DNA of 64,000 nucleotides from Raphanus sativus (lineage: Eukaryota; Streptophyta; Magnoliopsida; Brassicales; Brassicaceae), in NCBI RefSeq assembly GCF_000801105.2, contig NC_079515.1, positions 21,289,407-21,353,406 on the forward strand, in the 5' to 3' direction. The notes below the pieces were generated by a model. That model did not search any database, was not told the DNA's origin, and worked only from the letters and a program-made list of their open reading frames with translations. Positions 36,600 to 48,135 of the stretch are shown one piece after another. Made by a program: the position numbers and the translations under genes. Numbering within the stretch: position 1 is the first letter of the stretch; every line of letters begins with the position of its first letter.

Positions 36600-37400
36600 C
36601 CGTCGCGAATCAGTTACAATGATAGCTGAGTTATATCTAACGTTACGGCTAAGTTATATAATAACTGTGACGGCTGAGTTATATACTTTTGGGGCTTACG
36701 GTTAAGTTTTCTAAGACTAAATAAAATCTATTTACGGCTGAGTTAATCTAATTTTCCGGTTATTGAATGATTTTATTAAATCATACTGACTTATCAAAAG
36801 ACTGATTTATCATTTACATAGGACTGAATTAAACCAAACTAACAAGAAACTCCATTAACGAAATTTTTATTGTCTAGATAGTATAAAGGTCTCGATATTA
36901 GTTTCATCAGGTCTAATAAGGGGCGGCATAATTGATTGAAGCGACTAATAATGAGTCTCGATATTATCATGACAGCCAAAAATTCTCACACGCATAATAC
37001 TGTTTTCTCGATTTTCGATACTGGAATATGAACCGCATCTATTAAAATAATTTTGATGAAGAGCATAACGAAATTTCGAGAAGGTTGACTTATATAATAC
37101 ATATTTACAGAGGCTTATTAAAATACGAAACTTTACATCTCTATGACTCTGATATGGGTGACGGCTAAGTTATTGTTAGTGTTAACGAGGGCTGAGTTAT
37201 TGTTTACTAGGGCTGAGTTACTTTCTTAAAACGATCTATTTAATTTTAACCAACGTAATTGTTAATTCTTTAAAAATTCCCGCCAAAAAGGGAGGTCGTC
37301 AGACGACTGAGTTTCACACAGCCGATAAATATGACTAATACAACTCTATATTCTGTATTTTTACACATTTTCTCTGTCTATCTAAATCAATCTCACCCCT
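36600..37400. repeat. Motif-rich spacer with recurrent ~400-bp module
   Basis: Holds GGCTGAGTTA copies (for example at about 36625, 36673, 36735, 37192 and 37213) and the module TCTCGATATTATCATGACAG ... GAATATGAACCGCATCT ... CGAAATTTCGAGAAGGTTGA. Other copies lie at about 34240-34580, 39590-40020, 42770-43130 and 45965-46270. Confidence 0.7.
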
Positions 37401-37407
37401 GGGAGAG

Positions 37408-38084
37408 TAAATGTGATTTTTCCTTCTTCTTGAATTGCCTAAAGAAATTCAGGCGGTAGTGGTTGAACGTGCGGCCCGTAACTCCATCCAAGATCTTTAT
37501 GGCCTCAAAGCATCGTCGAGATCGATGAAGGCGTTAGCAGAGCGGGGTGGGGTTTACCATTTCCTCGATGTTTTATCCGTTCCCTGGGGACTCAATATGC
37601 CTTCTGATTTGTTGCAAGCTTGATACGCTGAGGGAAATCCAATCACGCTTTATATAAAGGGTGTACAGTTTTTCTACTCCTTTGACCTTCACAAAGAAGG
37701 GCTTTCTCTCATAAAGTGTGCAGCAGACGCAGGATATGAGCGTGCTGTGTATACACACGCAATGACTCGAGCAGTCTTTTGGGGTGAAGGGAAGTATTTT
37801 GACGGTATTCCATTTGAATCTGTTGACAGGATCGGTAAACTAGTGCTCTCTGTGAAATGGGGTTGGGGTTTGAGACATGGTGACTATTTTCGCGAGCATA
37901 TGGTCCTGTTCATTTCTTTTTTTTATGTCATCGTTCTACAGATGCCAATGTGCAAATCTTGTGCAACGACAATGTCACTGAGGATGATAACATATGCAGA
38001 CGCTGTTTCTGGATCAAGAAGCTCGGCTTGTTCTTACGTGAGTTTGAACCGATAAGCCTGTTAAGGGACAGCAGAAAGTGGTGA
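37408..38084 (+). pseudogene. F-box-like gene copy A, broken
   Basis: Closely related to the copy at 38473. The first codon is followed at once by TGA (ATGTGATTTTTCC against ATGGAATTTTTCC). LPKEIQAVVVERAARNS is the F-box region. CAAGCTTGA (stop ending at 37623) replaces a Cys codon before YAEGNP. Sel1-like ADAGYERAVYTHAMT follows. The frame is lost again near 37915, and a Cys-rich tail remnant remains. Confidence 0.75.
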
Positions 38085-38472
38085 AGATGTTGCTGTATCA
38101 GAACTTGTCTTTTTATGTTATTTGCTATGACAATATGTATAAGTTGTTCTATGGTTAAGTTGTTGTTTTCTAATATTCGAATAAATGCTATTTAAAGGCT
38201 GATTTAAAAGTTTATTTGGCTAAGTTAAATATATCTTAAGACTGAGTTAATGGTTCGTCAGGGATACGTAAAATCTATTTAGAGACTGAGTTAATTGTTT
38301 TTAAGCCTAAGTAAAACCTATTTAAGGGCTGAGTTGATTGTTTTCACGTGAAACCCCAACCATCGCGAATCATGTAACGGCTGAATAAATAAAGTACTGA
38401 GAACAATCAGACTCTCACTAGTCAATTATTACACATTTTCTCTATCTCTCTAAATCAATTACACCCTGTTAG

Positions 38473-39042
38473 ATGGAATTTTTCCCTCTACTTGAATTGC
38501 CTGAAGAAATTCAGGCGGTAGTGGTTGAGCGTGTGGCCCGTAACTCCATCCAAGATCTCTATGGCCTCAAAGCATCGTCGAGGTTGATGAAGGCGTTAGC
38601 AGAGCGGCGTGGGGTTTACCATTTCCTTGATGTTTTTTCCGTTCCCTTGGGACTCAATATGCCTTCTGAGTTGTTGCAAGCTTGCCACGCTGAGGGAAAT
38701 CCAAGCACGCTTTATATAAAGGGTGTACAGTTTTTCTACTCCTTCAACCTTCAAGAAGAAGGGCTTTCTCTCATGAAGCGTGCAGCAGACGCAGGATATG
38801 AGCGTGCTATCTATACACACGCAATGACTCGAGCAATCTTTTGGGGTGAAGGGAAGTATTTATCTCGTATTCCAACAGAATCAATTGACAGGATCGGGAA
38901 ACTAGTGCGATCTGTCAAATGGGGTTTGTGGCACACAAACGAGTTCAGAGAAAGAATGGCCTTGTTCATATCACATATTCTTCCTAAGTTCTACAGTTGC
39001 CAATGCGGAAATCCTGTGGAGCGACACTGTCCCTGCTTGTGA
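38473..39042 (+). CDS. F-box-like gene copy B, C-terminally truncated
   Basis: An open frame of 189 residues from a clear ATG. The N-terminus LPEEIQAVVVERVARNS is F-box-like; next come GLKASSRLMKALAE, AEGNPSTLYIKGVQF and a Sel1-like repeat ADAGYERAIYTHAMTRAIF. The Cys-rich end starts CQCGNPVERHCPCL and is cut by TGA at 39040-39042, where copy C reads Leu; about 110 bp of tail homology continues beyond. F-box proteins recruit substrates to SCF ubiquitin ligases, and a shortened product might still contain the F-box. It is flanked on both sides by GGCTGAGTTA DNA. A functional role is not shown. Confidence 0.6.
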   Translation: MEFFPLLELPEEIQAVVVERVARNSIQDLYGLKASSRLMKALAERRGVYHFLDVFSVPLGLNMPSELLQACHAEGNPSTLYIKGVQFFYSFNLQEEGLSLMKRAADAGYERAIYTHAMTRAIFWGEGKYLSRIPTESIDRIGKLVRSVKWGLWHTNEFRERMALFISHILPKFYSCQCGNPVERHCPCL

Positions 39043-39049
39043 CACATTA

Positions 39050-40185
39050 ATATCACCAAGGATGACAACATGTGTCCCCCCTGTTTGTGGTTCAAAGAGA
39101 TCAGCTTATTCTTACGTACCGGTTGCCCTTTTTAGAGACACAAGAAAGTGGTAAAGATGTATTGTATCAGATATTTCAAGTATGTATGTTATTTTCTGAT
39201 ATCTGACTAAATGCTATTTAAAGGCTGAGTTTAATATATTTGAAGGCTGATTTAATGGTTCACAAGGCAACGTAAAATCTATTTTGCGGCTGATTTAAGT
39301 TTTGCTAAAGCACAGTAAAATCTATTTAAAGGCTGAGTTAATTGTTTCTAAGGCTAAGTTAATTGTTTCTTAAGCTGGGCAAATGCTATTTTCCTATGTA
39401 CCATTTGTTTTCACGGCTTAGTTAATCTAATTTTTCGGTTATTGAATGATTTTATTAAAACATACTGACTTATCAAAAGACTGATTTACGGTTTTGGTCA
39501 GGTTATCGTTTACATAGGACTGAATTAAACCAAACTGACAAGAAACTCCATTAACGAGGTTAGTGTCAACGAATAGTTAGGTTTATTGTCTAGATAGTAT
39601 AAAGGTCTCGATATTAGTTTCATCATGTCTAATAAAGGGCGGCATAATTGATTGAAGCGACTAATGATGAGTCTCGATATTATCATGGCAGCAAAAAATT
39701 CTCATACGCATAATACTGTTTTTTCGATTTTCGATACTGGAATATGAACCGCATCTTTTAAAATAATTTTGATGCTGAGTATAACGAAATTACGAGAAGG
39801 TTAACTTATATAATCATATTTACAGATGCTTATTAAAATACGAAACTTTACATCTCTACGACTCTGATATGCGTGACGGCCGAGTTATTGTTAGTGTTAA
39901 CGGGGGCTGAGTTATTGTTTACTAGGGCTGAGTTACTTTCTTTAAACGATCGATTCAATTTTAACCAACGCAATTTTTAATTCTTTAAAAATTCCCGCCA
40001 AAAAGGGAGGTCGTCAGACGACTGAGTTACGTTTGAATTAGTGCGAAGTTATTATACTAAAATAAGTTAAAGTTTAGATCATAACATAAGTTTGGCGGAC
40101 AATTAAACATAAACAACAAAAAAGATCAAGTTATTAAGATTAAGAAATCGAAAGGGTTAAGCTTCCATATTTGACTCACCTAGAT
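39050..40185. repeat. Motif-rich spacer with module copy
   Basis: Contains GGCTGAGTTA variants at about 39335, 39905 and 39927 plus several GGCTGATTTA forms. Also holds the TCTCGATATTATCATGGCAG module (39590-39930). No gene was seen. Confidence 0.65.
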
Positions 40186-40186
40186 T

Positions 40187-40486
40187 CTACCAATCTATCT
40201 CATGAAACCTAAAAGCACCCACCTTCGCATGTGCAACCTTCAGATCCGCCTCAAGCTTTGCCTTCTCAACCTTCAGAGCTTCCAGATGAATAAGGTCTTC
40301 TTCAATCAACTCCAGCTTTGCTTTAATCCGGCAAACTTCAATCTCCTCGGCATGCTTGGCTTCCAAAGCAATCGTTTGAACCTTGTACATCGCCAGAATT
40401 GCCCTGTAATGCTCATCACTTTCCCTTTTCCCCGTCAGATAAGCCTCCTGAGTTTTGCGAAGTTCATCTTGTCTGTCATCTCGCAT
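40187..40486 (-). CDS. Small coiled-coil protein, copy 1
   Basis: About 100 residues starting MRDDRQDELRKTQEAY, rich in Lys, Glu, Ala and Leu with heptad-like spacing (LELIEEDLIHLEALKVEKAK), predicting a coiled coil. It shares K[RQ]E[ST][DK][EG]HYRA[IL]L with the frame at 43727-43990, so the two are diverged paralogs. The ATG used is the first true ATG (40486). No known family was recognised. It may be a remnant of a longer MULE-borne gene. Confidence 0.4.
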   Translation of the reverse strand: MRDDRQDELRKTQEAYLTGKRESDEHYRAILAMYKVQTIALEAKHAEEIEVCRIKAKLELIEEDLIHLEALKVEKAKLEADLKVAHAKVGAFRFHEIDW

Positions 40487-40799
40487 GTTCAATTATAAAC
40501 AATTGAATTAGTACAAACCAATGTTCAAGAAACTATAAGAAGTAACGTCGATAGAACGTCGATGATTGATTATAGTATATATTTACGGGTCAATGATTAA
40601 CGTCGATAGAAGTAATATCGAGAAAAAAATACTAAACTTACAAAAGCTTTTACTCTATTTTGGATGACGGAGATGCAGGAGAGGCTTGATATTAGGGTTT
40701 GCATAAATGGTTCAATTTATATACGAAACTTGTTTAACAGTATTTTATTATTTTGGTAAATAATCTTATTTATTGATATTGAATTAACTACTGATTTTG

Positions 40800-41060
40800 A
40801 ATTTACTGAATCAAAAACATTAAACATATCTGATTAAATGCTATTTAAAGGCTGAGTTCATTGTTTCGTTGGCTAAGTTTAATATATTTGAAGGCTGAGT
40901 TCATGGTTCACAAGGCAACGTAAAATCTATTTTGCGGCTAAGTTAAGTTTTGCTAAGGCCAAGTAAAATCTATTTAAGGGCTGAGTTAATTGTTTCTGAG
41001 GCTGAGTTAATTGTTTCTTAGGCTGGGTAAATGCTATTTTCCTATGTACCAAACTTAGCA
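40800..41060. repeat. GGCTGAGTTA cluster
   Basis: A repeated arrangement ATTTAAAGGCTGAG ... TGTTTCTGAGGCTGAGTTAA ... GGCTGGGTAAATGC, also found near 35505, 39320 and 42560. Noncoding. Confidence 0.7.
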
Positions 41061-41219
41061 CAAAAAAATCAAACAAAATACATAAACAATGATGCTTTTT
41101 TCAATCACATATACTCACGTGTATCAACATCGACAGAGTCTAAATTTGCTAGTAATAAAAAACATATGCAAAATGTAAACCAAACATAACAACTGGTGTT
41201 CAAAGGAAATCAACTGAAT

Positions 41220-42283
41220 TCAACAGGATCGAATTCGAATTTAGAACATGGTCCACCGTTTTTGATCATATCTTTTCCTGTAAATCAAGAAACAATTTAA
41301 TCTTTTAGTCACTATGGTTAAAGGATATCAGAGAAATGTGAATGATTATAACCTTCGTCAAGGTACTCTACTCGCCAGAAACGCAAAGCTAAGAAGGTTT
41401 TCTGGTATTTACTCAGCCTCCAACTCTTCATATCAAGCTCTTGGGCAATCTTTCCCAACGCTTCACATTCTAACTCACACCCACTACGTAGTTGTTGGTG
41501 AAATACAAATAAGATGAAGAGATATTTACCCATTACATATTTGTATTTACCTAATCTAAGAATATTAATTACCTTTCATCCTTAAGCTTAAATTCAATTT
41601 GAGATGGAGGTACACCAAACATCTCCTCATAAGGATCATCCTCAAACTCAACAAAAGTTCCAAATGAAGTAACCCATCCTACCAAGTCTACAAAAGTCAA
41701 CAATTTAGGATCTTAAATATTGCTAATACTAAATCATCATATTAATTAAGTCAAGCAAAATAACCAGATGAGTCTACGTACCGATTGGATAGGTATTGTC
41801 GAAACCCCTTTGTATAACTTGTTGGAAAGGAACAGGTACATACATAGGGTTTTCTGTAAGTGAATACCCATAAAATACCTGTGTACGATCATTAAACATG
41901 ATCTGGAATCGATGTGGTGTATTCCTAACTAAATCATCGTACGGTGTAACTTCAAATCGTCTGAAAACCTTCCATTGATTTTCATCAAAATAGCCAAAAT
42001 AGTGTTTTTTCACACATACTTGCAGGAACTATCATTTCGATTCTGCAACCCTAAGAATTTATTATCATAAAAGGAAGAGAATTACTTCAACTAAAAAGAA
42101 AAATGAGAAAATTTAAATTAGAGAAGATGAAATTTAACTTACATTCGGATCAGACAAAATCAGATGACGTTCTGTCTCATTGGGAGCATGTTTCATTTCC
42201 CATACTCGTAGGATTTTTCCCCATACTTCTACATCCTTTGATGTTTCAGTGAGATCCGAAATTAGGGTATTGTTGCGTTCCAT
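41220..42283 (-). pseudogene. OB-fold protein related to RPA1 / DUF223, frameshifted
   Basis: Minus-strand exons 42283-42143, 42050-41782, 41687-41573 and a further one near 41503-41310. Exon 1 has VWGKILRVWEMKHAPNETER, exon 2 RIEMIVPAS then WKVFRRFEVTPYDDLVRNTP and RFQIMFNDRTQV, exon 3 VDLVGWVTSFGTFVEFEDDP. This matches the DUF223/replication-protein-A-like OB-fold proteins that are expanded and often transposon-associated in Brassicaceae, and which bind single-stranded DNA in the founding family. A one-base shift occurs between VPASM and the KKHYFGYF frame at about 42012. The C-terminal OB folds are missing. Confidence 0.65.
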
Positions 42284-42419
42284 ATTTTGTTGGTGAATTT
42301 TGCAGATAGAAAATAATCTTTCCGGAGTGAAGGAGACGATTTAACTTACTGTGGGGGAGTTTGAATGCAAGTGTGAGAAGTTTAGTAAAAAAGAAAAATT
42401 CTAAATCCAAGAGATGCGA

Positions 42420-43620
42420 CTGTTGCACTACTTCGTAAGTGGTGAAATGTTGTTGTATCAGAACTTATCTTTTTATGTTATTTGCTATGACAATATGTAT
42501 GTCGAGACTAACATTCTATGGCTAAGTTGTTGTTTTCTAATATTCGATTAAATGCTATTTAAAGGCTGAGTTAAATGTTTATTAGGCTACATTAAATATA
42601 TCTTAAGGCTGAGTTAATGGTTCGTCAGGCTACGTAAAATCTATTTAGAGGCTGAGTTAATTGTTTTTAAGCCTAAGTAAAACCTATTTAAGGGCTGAGT
42701 TGATTGTTTTCACGGCTGAGTTAGGTTAATTTCACGATTATTAAGCCATTAATTGTTTATTATTAAAATTCACGTGAATTAAAACATAATGTAGTTTAAA
42801 CATAATGTTGTAAAGATGTAATGATGAGTCTCGATATTATCATGGCAGCCACAAATTCTCACACGCATAATAATGTTCTCGATTTTTGATACTGGAATAT
42901 GAACCGCATCTTTTAAAATAATTTTGATGCTGAGTACAACGAAATTTCGAGAAGGTTGACTTATATAATTTATATTTACAGAGGCTTATTAAAATACGAA
43001 ACTTTACATCTCTACGACTCTGATATTCTTAACGGCTTAGTTATTGTTACTGTTAATGGGGGCTGAGTTAGTTTTTAATAAGGATGTGTTACGTTCGAAT
43101 TTGTGCGAAGTTTTTACTAAGGCTGAGTTACGTTTCAACCATCGCATTTGAGATCGAAACATCGTTCTGGCCACCATGTTAAAATGCGTCCATACCAAAA
43201 AATTATGTTTCGGATCCCAAGTGTTTGTCCGCTAAAATAAGAAGATAACAGAATGACAATATGTATGTCGAGACTTAGTAATTGTTAGAAAGGGTATAAC
43301 ACTCCTTCATAAGTGGTGAAGATGTTGCTGTATTAGAACTTATCTTTTTATGTTATTTGCTATGACAGTATGTATGTCGAGACTAATATTCTATGGCTAA
43401 GTTGTTGTTTTCTGACATTTGATTAAATGCTACTTAAAGGCTGAGTTAATTGTTTATTTGGCTAAGTTAAATATATCTTAAGGCTGAGTTATTGGTTCGT
43501 AAGGCTACGTAAAACATAATATAGATTAAACATAATTATAATAGATAATGTAGATTAAACATAATGTGGGTTACATAAAACATAGTATTAGAGTCTTAAA
43601 ACATGACAGAATAGTTGATA
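42420..43620. repeat. Motif-rich spacer with module copy and exon-2 fragment
   Basis: At least eight exact GCTGAGTTA copies (about 42565, 42607, 42650, 42715, 43063, 43120, 43440 and 43483). The CTCGATATTATCATGGCAGC module runs 42770-43130. At 43135-43225 is a partial copy of exon 2 of the two-exon gene family (antisense). Confidence 0.7.
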
Positions 43621-43726
43621 ACTTTATATAACTTATCCAACATCCATGGTTCATCAAGCTTGCACCAGTCAGACACTATGACCCTCACATCAGCCAAGTC
43701 TCCTTTGGCTTCAACGTGCTCTGCTG

Positions 43727-43990
43727 TTAGTTTTCCAACTCAGCCACGAAGTCAAAGTTTCCTTCAGCCTTCATAATGATTTCAAGCAATTCTATTTTCG
43801 CAGCAATGGAATTAACTTTGCTGGAAGCCTGATGCCATTCAGTTTCAGATTGCCGTTGTTCCTTGGTCGTGCGGAGAAGCGCCCTGTAATGCCCCTTGGT
43901 TTCCTGTTTCCCTTTGTAAAAGGCTTCATCAGCATCCGATCCACCGACATCCTCGATAGGACGCTTCATATTCCTTTTTGATCCTTTCAT
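43727..43990 (-). CDS. Small coiled-coil protein, copy 2
   Basis: A frame of 87 residues from ATG at 43990, with a basic N-terminus (MKGSKRNMKRPIEDVGG), then GKQETKGHYRALLRTTKEQR and an amphipathic C-terminal helix. Paralogous to 40187-40486. No family was recognised. Confidence 0.4.
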   Translation of the reverse strand: MKGSKRNMKRPIEDVGGSDADEAFYKGKQETKGHYRALLRTTKEQRQSETEWHQASSKVNSIAAKIELLEIIMKAEGNFDFVAELEN

Positions 43991-44209
43991 CTACACTTGA
44001 TGCTTCACCGATAGCAAAAACAAGTGTTAGTATATAAAATAATCAGAAAAACAAAGAAGGTTTTTAAAAAATAACTAGAGGAATAGACGAACTTATTTCG
44101 GAGATTGATAAAGGATATAACAAGAACAAATGAATGTTCTCTTACTGACATCTGGTATTGTATTTATAGAAAAAAATAACTATTTGCTTATACAGATGTC
44201 GTTTGAAAA

Positions 44210-44400
44210 CAACTCTTCGGCTCCTGAAATAATTAATGGCTGAGTTATTGTATTGTTTAAAAGCTGAGTTAGTTTATTCTATAAGGCTGAGTTATAGTTA
44301 ACTTAAGGTTCCAGTTGGCTCTCTGATTTAAACTTAACGGCCGAGTTATACTTTATTATGGCTGAGTTATTGTTTATGCGTAGAAAATAGTTTATTCTTA
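44210..44400. repeat. GGCTGAGTTA cluster upstream of F-box copy C
   Basis: Motif copies lie at about 44240, 44264, 44287 and 44358, plus a GGCCGAGTTA variant. It sits in the promoter position of the following gene. Confidence 0.75.
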
Positions 44401-44591
44401 AAATTACCGCCTAATATACGAAAGGTTGCAAATAATATCATAATAAATAAACGACGCTGTAATGAAACCGTTTTGCTCTCTAATAAATATGGTACTTCTG
44501 GAACCATTACACTTCCAACTCGCTATCTTTTTTACACAATTGCTCTCTCTCTCTCAGTCAATATCACCCTATTACTATTCAATTCCAGAGA

Positions 44592-45294
44592 AAATAGAGT
44601 TTTTCCCTCTGCTTGAATTGCCTGAAGAAATGCAGGCGTTAGTCGTTGAACGTGTGGCGCGTAACTCCTTCCAAGATCTCTATACAACATCAGAGCATCG
44701 TCGAAGTCGATGAAGGCGTTAGCAGATCGGCGTAGGGTTTACCATTTTTTCAATGTTTTGTCTTATCCTTGGAGTGCGAGTATGCCTGATTCGTTGTTGA
44801 AATCTTGCTACGCTGAAGGAAATCCAAGCACGCTTTATATAAAGGGTGTACAGTTTGTCTACTCATTGTACCATTATGAAGAAGGGCTTTCTCTCCTGAA
44901 GCGTTCGGCAGATGCTGGATATGAGCGTGCTGTGTATACACACGCAATGACTCGAGCAATCTTTTTGGCTGATGGGTCGTATTTTAAGCCTATGCCAATA
45001 GAATCAGTTGAGAGGATCGGGAAACTTGTGCGGTCTGTGAAATGGGGATGGGGTTTGTGGCATTCTGACGAGTTCCGCGCGAAGAAAGCCGAGTTACTCT
45101 CATATTTTCTTCCCTCGTTTTACAGATGCCAATGTGCAACTTTTGATGACCGACAATGTTACTGCTTGTTGCACATTGATACCACTAAGGACCCCAACAA
45201 CATATGCAGCCGCTGTAAATGGATCAAAGAGCTAGGCTTGTTCTTCCGTGATTTTGAACCGATAAGCTTGTATAGGGACACTCGGAAGTGGTGA
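44592..45294 (+). pseudogene. F-box-like gene copy C, one frameshift, complete C-terminus
   Basis: The F-box region LPEEMQALVVERVARNS is followed by a one-base frame change between about 44680 and 44692 (DLYTTSEH in one frame, SSKSMKAL in the other). From 44710 the frame is open to the natural end: AEGNPSTLYIKGVQFVYS, ADAGYERAVYTHAMTRAIF, CQCATFDDRQCYCLLH, NNICSRCKWIKELGLFFRDF and a C-terminal RKW. The paired Cys residues at the end suggest a zinc-binding tail. The start codon of copies A/B is ATA here, so initiation is uncertain. Confidence 0.65.
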
Positions 45295-45299
45295 AGATG

Positions 45300-46530
45300 G
45301 CATGTATGAGAAGGTTCTCTTTTTTTTGTTATTTGCGAAATGATAATGTAATGTTGGGTATGGTTTATTAAAGCTGAGTTAAGTTTCTAGAGGATGAGTT
45401 ATGTTTTGTATGCATAAGTAATGGTTTATTAAGGCTGATTTATTAAGTACATACGGCTGAGTATCATAAAAAAAAACAAAATCTGATTTTTGATTAGAAT
45501 ACAACTTAAACGCTGAGGCTGAATTCTGCTAAACGTTGAGGCTGAGTTAGAATAAAACTTAAAAATAGGGAAAATAATGTTAAGGTCTTGATATTAGCGT
45601 GCAGACGAATATTCTACACCCTTGATGCGCGAGATTATTAACTTGTCTGAGCCAAGTCAAATCAAGAACACGAAACGTCCAATAATTATGTTTGTTGAAT
45701 TGGCTGACTTATATTGTATGATATCAAGAAGGAGAATATCTTATCTAAAATCTGATGTAATGTATCAAGAACTTATCTTTTTATGTTATTTGCTATGCCA
45801 GTATGTATGTTATTTTCTGATATTTGATTAAATACTATTTAAAGGCTGAGATAATTGTTTTGTTGGCTAAGTTAAATATATTTGAAGAAGTAAATGGTTC
45901 ATAAGGCAACGTAATATCTATTTCGAAGTATAATCTTACAAGAAACTCCATTAACGAATAATTAATTATCTCGATAGTATAAAGGTCTCGATATTAGTTT
46001 CATCACGTATAACAAAGGGCGGCATAATTGATTGAAGCAATTAATAATGTTCTCGATATTATCATGTCAGGCAAAAATTCTCACACGCATAATAATGTTC
46101 TCGATATTCGATACTAGAAAATGAACCGCATCTTTTAAAATAATTTTGATGCTGAGTATAACGAAGTTTCGAGAATGTTGACTTATATAATACATATTTG
46201 GAGAGGCTTATTAAATACGAAACTTTACATCTCTACGACTCTGATATGCGTCACCGCTGAGTTACGTTTGAATAAGTGCGAAGTTATTATACTATAATTC
46301 ATGTCCTATGGAAAGCATTTTTACGACTCTTATAAGGCTGAGTTAGTGTTAACGGAGACTGAGTTATTGTTTACTAAGGCTGAGTTACGTATGAATAACA
46401 TATGCAGATGTTGTGGGTATTTAATGTTGTGGCTGAGTTATACTAAACGTTGATGTTGAGTTATAATAAAACTAAAAAATATTAATTTTTAGTTAATACG
46501 TAGTTAATACGGATGTCTAATTATATATAA
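45300..46530. repeat. Motif-rich spacer with module copy
   Basis: GGCTGAGTTA variants occur at about 45373, 45541, 46257, 46337, 46378 and 46430. The CTCGATATTATCATGTCAGG module runs 45965-46240. No gene was found. Confidence 0.65.
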
Positions 46531-46536
46531 TTTTAT

Positions 46537-47484
46537 TTAGAACAGAGCGCGGTGAGGGATTCCTTTTCGTCTGCTTGAGTTCCGGTGATTGTATTTCGGC
46601 GGTGTTCCTGGAGAGAAGCTGAAACCACATTCGTCCCCCGAGCTCAACGAGCGCAGACCACTCATGAGACGGTTGAGATCCTTGGTCTTACGCATCTTAG
46701 TCGGTGTAGTAGCCTCATCTGATTCCGACCCACCTTGGTACTCTCTCCCATGCTTCCCTCTCAATGAGAAGGTCAAACTTTGATCTCCTCTCTTCATTCC
46801 CCCATTCTGAAACAATAAAAAACACAAACAATACCGTCAGTCCAATAAAATACGATATGTCCGACTTATTTAAATTATATGATGACTGGGTTATACCTTT
46901 AAGTTTAAATTTCCGAAAGTTTGTAATATTTAAAACAAAAATGGTGGAAACAGAGGAAAAAACAGAGCAAGTAAGTATTATTTCTACCTTGCAACCGAGA
47001 GAGCAGAAGCGGACAGAATCAAGAAGGCTTCTGCAACATATCTCACAAGTGCTTGTAACACCTTTTCCGACTCTTGCCTGAGGTCTTTCATTAAGGAACA
47101 TAATATTTGCGTTGTTGATGATATATGTCTGAACACCATAGATATCTATGTACTTCTGTATGTCATTCACTCTCACCACGTTGTGGTAAGAAGATCTCCT
47201 TATCTGCAATTTCATTTACACTTTAAAATAAATAAAAAAGGAGACTGTTTGGGCTAAAGACAAGAAAGAAATAGATACCGTACCTGAACAAAACGATGGT
47301 CTTTATGTTTGACCAAACAGTAGGAGCAAAAGGCAATTCCAGCACAGTCCAGACAGAACAAGTTGCATTTGTTTTTGTTGGAATCAGCGTGGATCGAACA
47401 AGGGATGAAGTAGCTCCCTCGTAGCATTGGCATTAGCCATGGTGGGCTAATATAGTCTTCTGCGTGTTCCTCTGTTCTTATCAT
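46537..47484 (-). CDS. PLATZ zinc-binding transcription factor (3 exons, intact)
   Basis: Exons 47484-47284, 47203-46988 and 46806-46537 have GT-AG introns and join to a 228-residue frame with no lesion. PLATZ proteins are plant-specific zinc-dependent DNA-binding factors that bind A/T-rich DNA. Blocks: [80 protein letters not shown] and [17 protein letters not shown]; the Cys/His metal ligands are present. The C-terminus has a basic nuclear-type segment ([17 protein letters not shown]) and [20 protein letters not shown], as in host PLATZ proteins. It lies wholly inside the MULE region with GGCTGAGTTA DNA on both sides, so it looks like a captured host gene. Confidence 0.9.
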
Positions 47485-47519
47485 TGGGCCCTGTAAGTTT
47501 GAAGTTACAAATCAGAAGA

Positions 47520-48120
47520 TAGAGAAGCGGCAAATAAAGGCAAAAAAACGTTGAGGCTAAGTTATAATAAAACTAAAAAATATTAATATTATATCGTCTC
47601 GATATTGTAAAGGTCTAGATATTAGCGTACAGACGAATATTCAACACCCTTGATGCGCCATTATTAACTTGTACAGCCCAGTCAAATCAAGAACACGAAT
47701 TGTTATCAAGTATAATCTTCCTTAATTATATAATATTTGTTGAACTGCTGATCTATGCATCGGCTAAGTTATTACATTTACGGTTCAGTTATAACCAAAC
47801 TAGAAAATATTCAATTTAGGGTATGGTTTGAGGTTTGGCTGAGTTATATATATTGTGACGGCTGATTTCCATTCTCCAATATGGCTGAGTTATAAGAACA
47901 TTTTCGATGTTTAGGATATGTATGAGGTTTAGGGTTTCTGGTGAAATATAGAAGCGAAAGTCAAATAGTTAATAAGATTAAACAACATTAAACATCTTAA
48001 AGTAACTGGAAAGTCTTATTGAAAATAACAAACACAGATGAAGTGAAAGTCAAATAATCAATAAAATTAAACAACATTAAACAACTTCAGGTAATTGGAA
48101 AGTAACACACATATTCGTTT
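47520..48120. repeat. Motif-containing spacer between PLATZ and DUF1985-ULP1 gene 1
   Basis: GGCTGAGTTATATA (47838) and ATGGCTGAGTTATAAG (47882) with weaker variants. Noncoding, AT-rich; it is the 3' flank of both genes. Confidence 0.6.
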
Positions 48121-48135
48121 TGAAAGCTAGTTGTT

